From Aquimixticola soesokkakensis (GTDB taxonomy: Bacteria > Pseudomonadota > Alphaproteobacteria > Rhodobacterales > Rhodobacteraceae), in the NCBI RefSeq assembly GCF_900172375.1, contig NZ_FWFS01000010.1, positions 1 to 64,000 of the forward strand: a stretch of 64,000 nucleotides of DNA. The letters run 5' to 3'. The notes below the pieces were generated by a model. It was not told the DNA's origin. It did not search any database and saw nothing but the letters and a program-made list of their open reading frames with translations. Positions 61,862 to 64,000 of this stretch are shown here, piece after piece. The position numbers were made by a program, and so were the translations under genes. Every line of letters begins with the position of its first letter. The first letter of the stretch is position 1.

Positions 61862-63463
61862 TCAAACACCACCATGCGTATCCAAAGAAACGGAATTTTG
61901 CCACTTTGCCTGAACAAGATCTTCCAGTTTCAGGTCAACGTAAAACCGTGATTCATCGCCGAATGCCAATCCTGCGAGTGGGTGGCTCGGTATATCAATC
62001 AGTCGCGCCGAACCCTGGAGGCCATCGGTGCCCTCGGCGTTCAACCCGATGAAGATAACGGTCTCGCGACACTGCGTTTCCCATAGTGGGCCGTAGAGAT
62101 TTAGCAGAAGGTCCGGGATCGTTGCAGAATTCCTGCAATAAAGATGCCGCGCGTAATTCTCCATGAATAGCTTAAAATCCTCCCTTTCGAACAACGCGGC
62201 CTTATCGTAAAGTTCGTCGAGTGCCGTTTTCAGCGCCCGACCACGCTCCGGCGAAAAAGGAAACTTCGCGGCTTGCGCTTTCGCCTCTGCAGCGACCGCT
62301 TCGGCACCCTGCAAGGCGCGCTCGATTTGCGCCGCTTCGCCTTGCAGCAGAACCGTTTCCTGATCGAACTTCTTCTTCGCAGCGGTGTACCTGGTCCGAA
62401 ACTCGGCATAGGTAGCCCTTTCGGTTTGTGGATTTTCCGACAGAGCGGCCAGTTCCGCCCGATAGCGCGCGCGAAGGTCGCCGAGGCGTTGCTTTCGGTT
62501 CTTCAGCTGCCGCGAAAGCTCGTCCGCCCGGTCTCCAACCCTGTTCCACCAAATGGCAAGCCGCGCGGTCAGGCTGTCCCAATCCACACCATAGGCGATA
62601 TCCTCGTGTAGAATTGCCTCGTTCATCACATCAGACCGTTCACTGGTCCAAGTCGGCTCCCAGACATAATTGCCGGCCTCGTCATCCCAATGCGCTGGAT
62701 CACAATCGACCATATCTTCAACGGCCCCCAGGCTGCCGCTTGGCGCACGTTCAAGGTACCAGCGCGGCGGGACTTGTCCGGCCTTCCCGAGCGCGGCCTT
62801 CAGGCCTTCAGGCTCCATGATCCAGTGCCAATTATGCACGACATCAGCAGGCTGCGGCCGCTCGGCGACGTTTCCGTACACATGCCGCACGGCAACAAGA
62901 ACGCATGTTTCGGGATGCGCAAAGAACACGAGCCACCCCTTCCTTGGACCCGCACCTTGCCACAGCCCGTCGGGCATCCCGGACAGAGAGATCTGTGCGA
63001 GGAAGGAGGCCGATTGCCCTTCCAGAACAGGCCAGTCCATATTTTCCGGCAGCAGGGGCAACCCGCCAACCCAGCTGTCTGTTTCCCGTTGAGGCCAACA
63101 AGGGCGCAAGGCGACGCGTTCCTGCGAGCGTCCAAAATGATCGCCAAGCGCCTCTTTCTCTGCGGTGAGCAACCTTTCTCCTGCCTCGTGCCAACGGCGT
63201 CTGACCTCTGGATGGCGAAAATCGAGCGGGTCAATCGGGGGTGATGGCGCCACCGCCCGTCGTTCGATCATTTTCCCGAGCGTTGCCAGCATCATGCCGC
63301 AGATCGTGAGCGCAAGCGCCAGCGGCAGATTGGCGAATTCCTCCGGAAGGGTCTGACTGAGGGCGTTCCATCCAGGTTTGGCAAGGGATAGCCCAAGCCA
63401 CGGAACACCGGCCACGATCATCCCGGTTCCCAGATAATGAAGTACGATTCCAAATCTTTGCAT
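61862..63463 (-). CDS. DUF1963-like membrane protein with internal coiled coil
   Basis: A 533-aa protein. Two N-terminal helices (about 5-25 and 47-66) are followed by the YwqG/DUF1963-like part with TDSWVGGLPLLPENMDWPVL, SASFLAQISLSGMP and GWLVFFAHPETCVLVAV. A long coiled-coil insertion follows (ADELSRQLKNRKQRLGDLRA to ALQGAEAVAAEAKAQAAK, about 310-410), then the closing DUF1963-like block with FIGLNAEGTDGLQG and LAFGDESRFYVDLKLEDL. The transmembrane plus coiled-coil layout is unusual for this fold. Convergent with the DUF1629-like gene. Confidence 0.7.
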   Translation of the reverse strand: MQRFGIVLHYLGTGMIVAGVPWLGLSLAKPGWNALSQTLPEEFANLPLALALTICGMMLATLGKMIERRAVAPSPPIDPLDFRHPEVRRRWHEAGERLLTAEKEALGDHFGRSQERVALRPCWPQRETDSWVGGLPLLPENMDWPVLEGQSASFLAQISLSGMPDGLWQGAGPRKGWLVFFAHPETCVLVAVRHVYGNVAERPQPADVVHNWHWIMEPEGLKAALGKAGQVPPRWYLERAPSGSLGAVEDMVDCDPAHWDDEAGNYVWEPTWTSERSDVMNEAILHEDIAYGVDWDSLTARLAIWWNRVGDRADELSRQLKNRKQRLGDLRARYRAELAALSENPQTERATYAEFRTRYTAAKKKFDQETVLLQGEAAQIERALQGAEAVAAEAKAQAAKFPFSPERGRALKTALDELYDKAALFEREDFKLFMENYARHLYCRNSATIPDLLLNLYGPLWETQCRETVIFIGLNAEGTDGLQGSARLIDIPSHPLAGLAFGDESRFYVDLKLEDLVQAKWQNSVSLDTHGGV

Positions 63464-64000
63464 TGCTCTGAAAGCCTTTTTTACTCACCTTTCCCGGGAA
63501 AAGAGGCCTAAGAATGACGAATTTCGTTCGAATCTTCGTTTCCGCCCTGCGTACGCTGCGTCGATGGCGCCTTCGGACGCGATACCGCGCCTGTCACTGA
63601 TCGGGCTGTCCCAGCTTTTTGGCAGGACGCTCAGCCGCAGAGAGCGAAAGCCCAGGGGGGAAGGATCGAATCGCTTATTGTCCGGACGCTTTGGCGGAAC
63701 TGGAGCGGCTGCCACCGATGTAACAGTCTCGCTACGAAGATGAACTGCATGAAGCTACCCGGACAGAGTCGGAGGTTTCCGAGATTTCGTCCGGCAGACT
63801 GCCGGGGTTCAGATCTCTGCAGTGAACGCCTTCGGCAGCTCGGTCACCGTGGCCTCGGGACGTGTGTTCAGGGAAAGGGCAACTGCGGCCATCAGCCGAT
63901 CAATGCAAAAGCGCCGCTTGTCTCACATCACCAAATGGTTAACGTCCTTGCCGACAAAGGATAGGACCACGAAGAGGCGGACTGAAGTGACGGGGATAAA
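63464..64000. other. 537-nt terminal segment, no convincing gene
   Basis: Open frames here are short and do not resemble known proteins. Composition suggests degenerate coding sequence or the edge of a further accessory module that continues outside the window. Confidence 0.5.

Noticed and set aside
63590-64000. Transposase or repeat-protein fragment at the right edge
   Set aside because: A few phrases looked protein-like, but no frame stays open and no domain could be named.
1-64000. tRNA, rRNA, prophage or integrase genes
   Set aside because: None was recognised by eye. I could not run a covariance scan, so a tRNA could have been missed.

Overview
This window looks like chromosomal DNA of a marine-type alphaproteobacterium of the order Rhodobacterales (Roseobacter/Rhodobacter relatives). 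The base composition is GC-rich. The core gene order (aroA-cmk-rpsA-ihfB-lapA-trpF-trpB; miaB-phoH-ybeY-corC-lnt) is the one usual in that order. There is a SAM/SAH-type riboswitch in front of metK, a class typical of Rhodobacterales, and an Irr-type Fur regulator lies beside fabA. The taxonomic call is inference from gene content, since no rRNA is present.

Layout. 1-1480: two degenerate IS3-family elements, one apparently inserted in the other. 1575-7815: NTF2-like protein, quinone oxidoreductase, LysR regulator with a divergent DUF1127 gene, Bax-inhibitor-1 protein, methionine aminopeptidase, metallo-hydrolase and ceramidase-like protein. 7885-18595: gatCA, a lipoprotein, an AmpD-like amidase, RNase P RNA, a DUF533 protein, a translationally coupled membrane protein/ClpP-like protease pair, rpmG, an acetyltransferase, a muramidase-like protein, tadA and a pseudouridine synthase. 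18693-24375: a same-strand cluster with a 28-aa membrane peptide, XpaC-like, TelA-like, DUF2927 lipoprotein, SPFH/GYF-like and double zinc-ribbon membrane proteins. I regard it as the most system-like uncharacterised unit here, probably concerned with the envelope or stress. 24474-29760: sugar kinase, dtd, then gpsA, a HAD phosphatase and a glucosylglycerol-phosphate synthase, which together can make the osmolyte glucosylglycerol. 29957-35375: TauE/SafE exporter, BrkB/YihY protein, the carboxynorspermidine polyamine branch and an MFS transporter. 35640-45959: translation and aromatic-amino-acid genes. 46029-54577: queF, riboswitch-controlled metK, lnt, corC, ybeY, phoH, two envelope proteins sharing an unusual conserved segment, and miaB. 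54799-58891: glycosyltransferase-like protein, FKBP isomerase, Cys-cluster protein, flavodoxin reductase-like protein, irr and fabA.

58892-64000 is accessory in character. The fabB and fabI genes expected after fabA are not there. In their place are a three-gene operon that includes a SUKH/SMI1-like protein, a DUF1629/Imm11-like protein and a large DUF1963-like membrane protein with a coiled coil. A dispersed 72-nt repeat occurs twice and the end is non-coding or degenerate. This resembles an orphan-immunity island.

Most genes sit in short operons with clear Shine-Dalgarno sequences, and at least ten intrinsic terminators are visible. I saw no CRISPR array, phage module, rRNA operon or convincing tRNA. 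Starts were chosen by ribosome-binding site and family length. All family assignments come from motif recognition by eye, without database searches.
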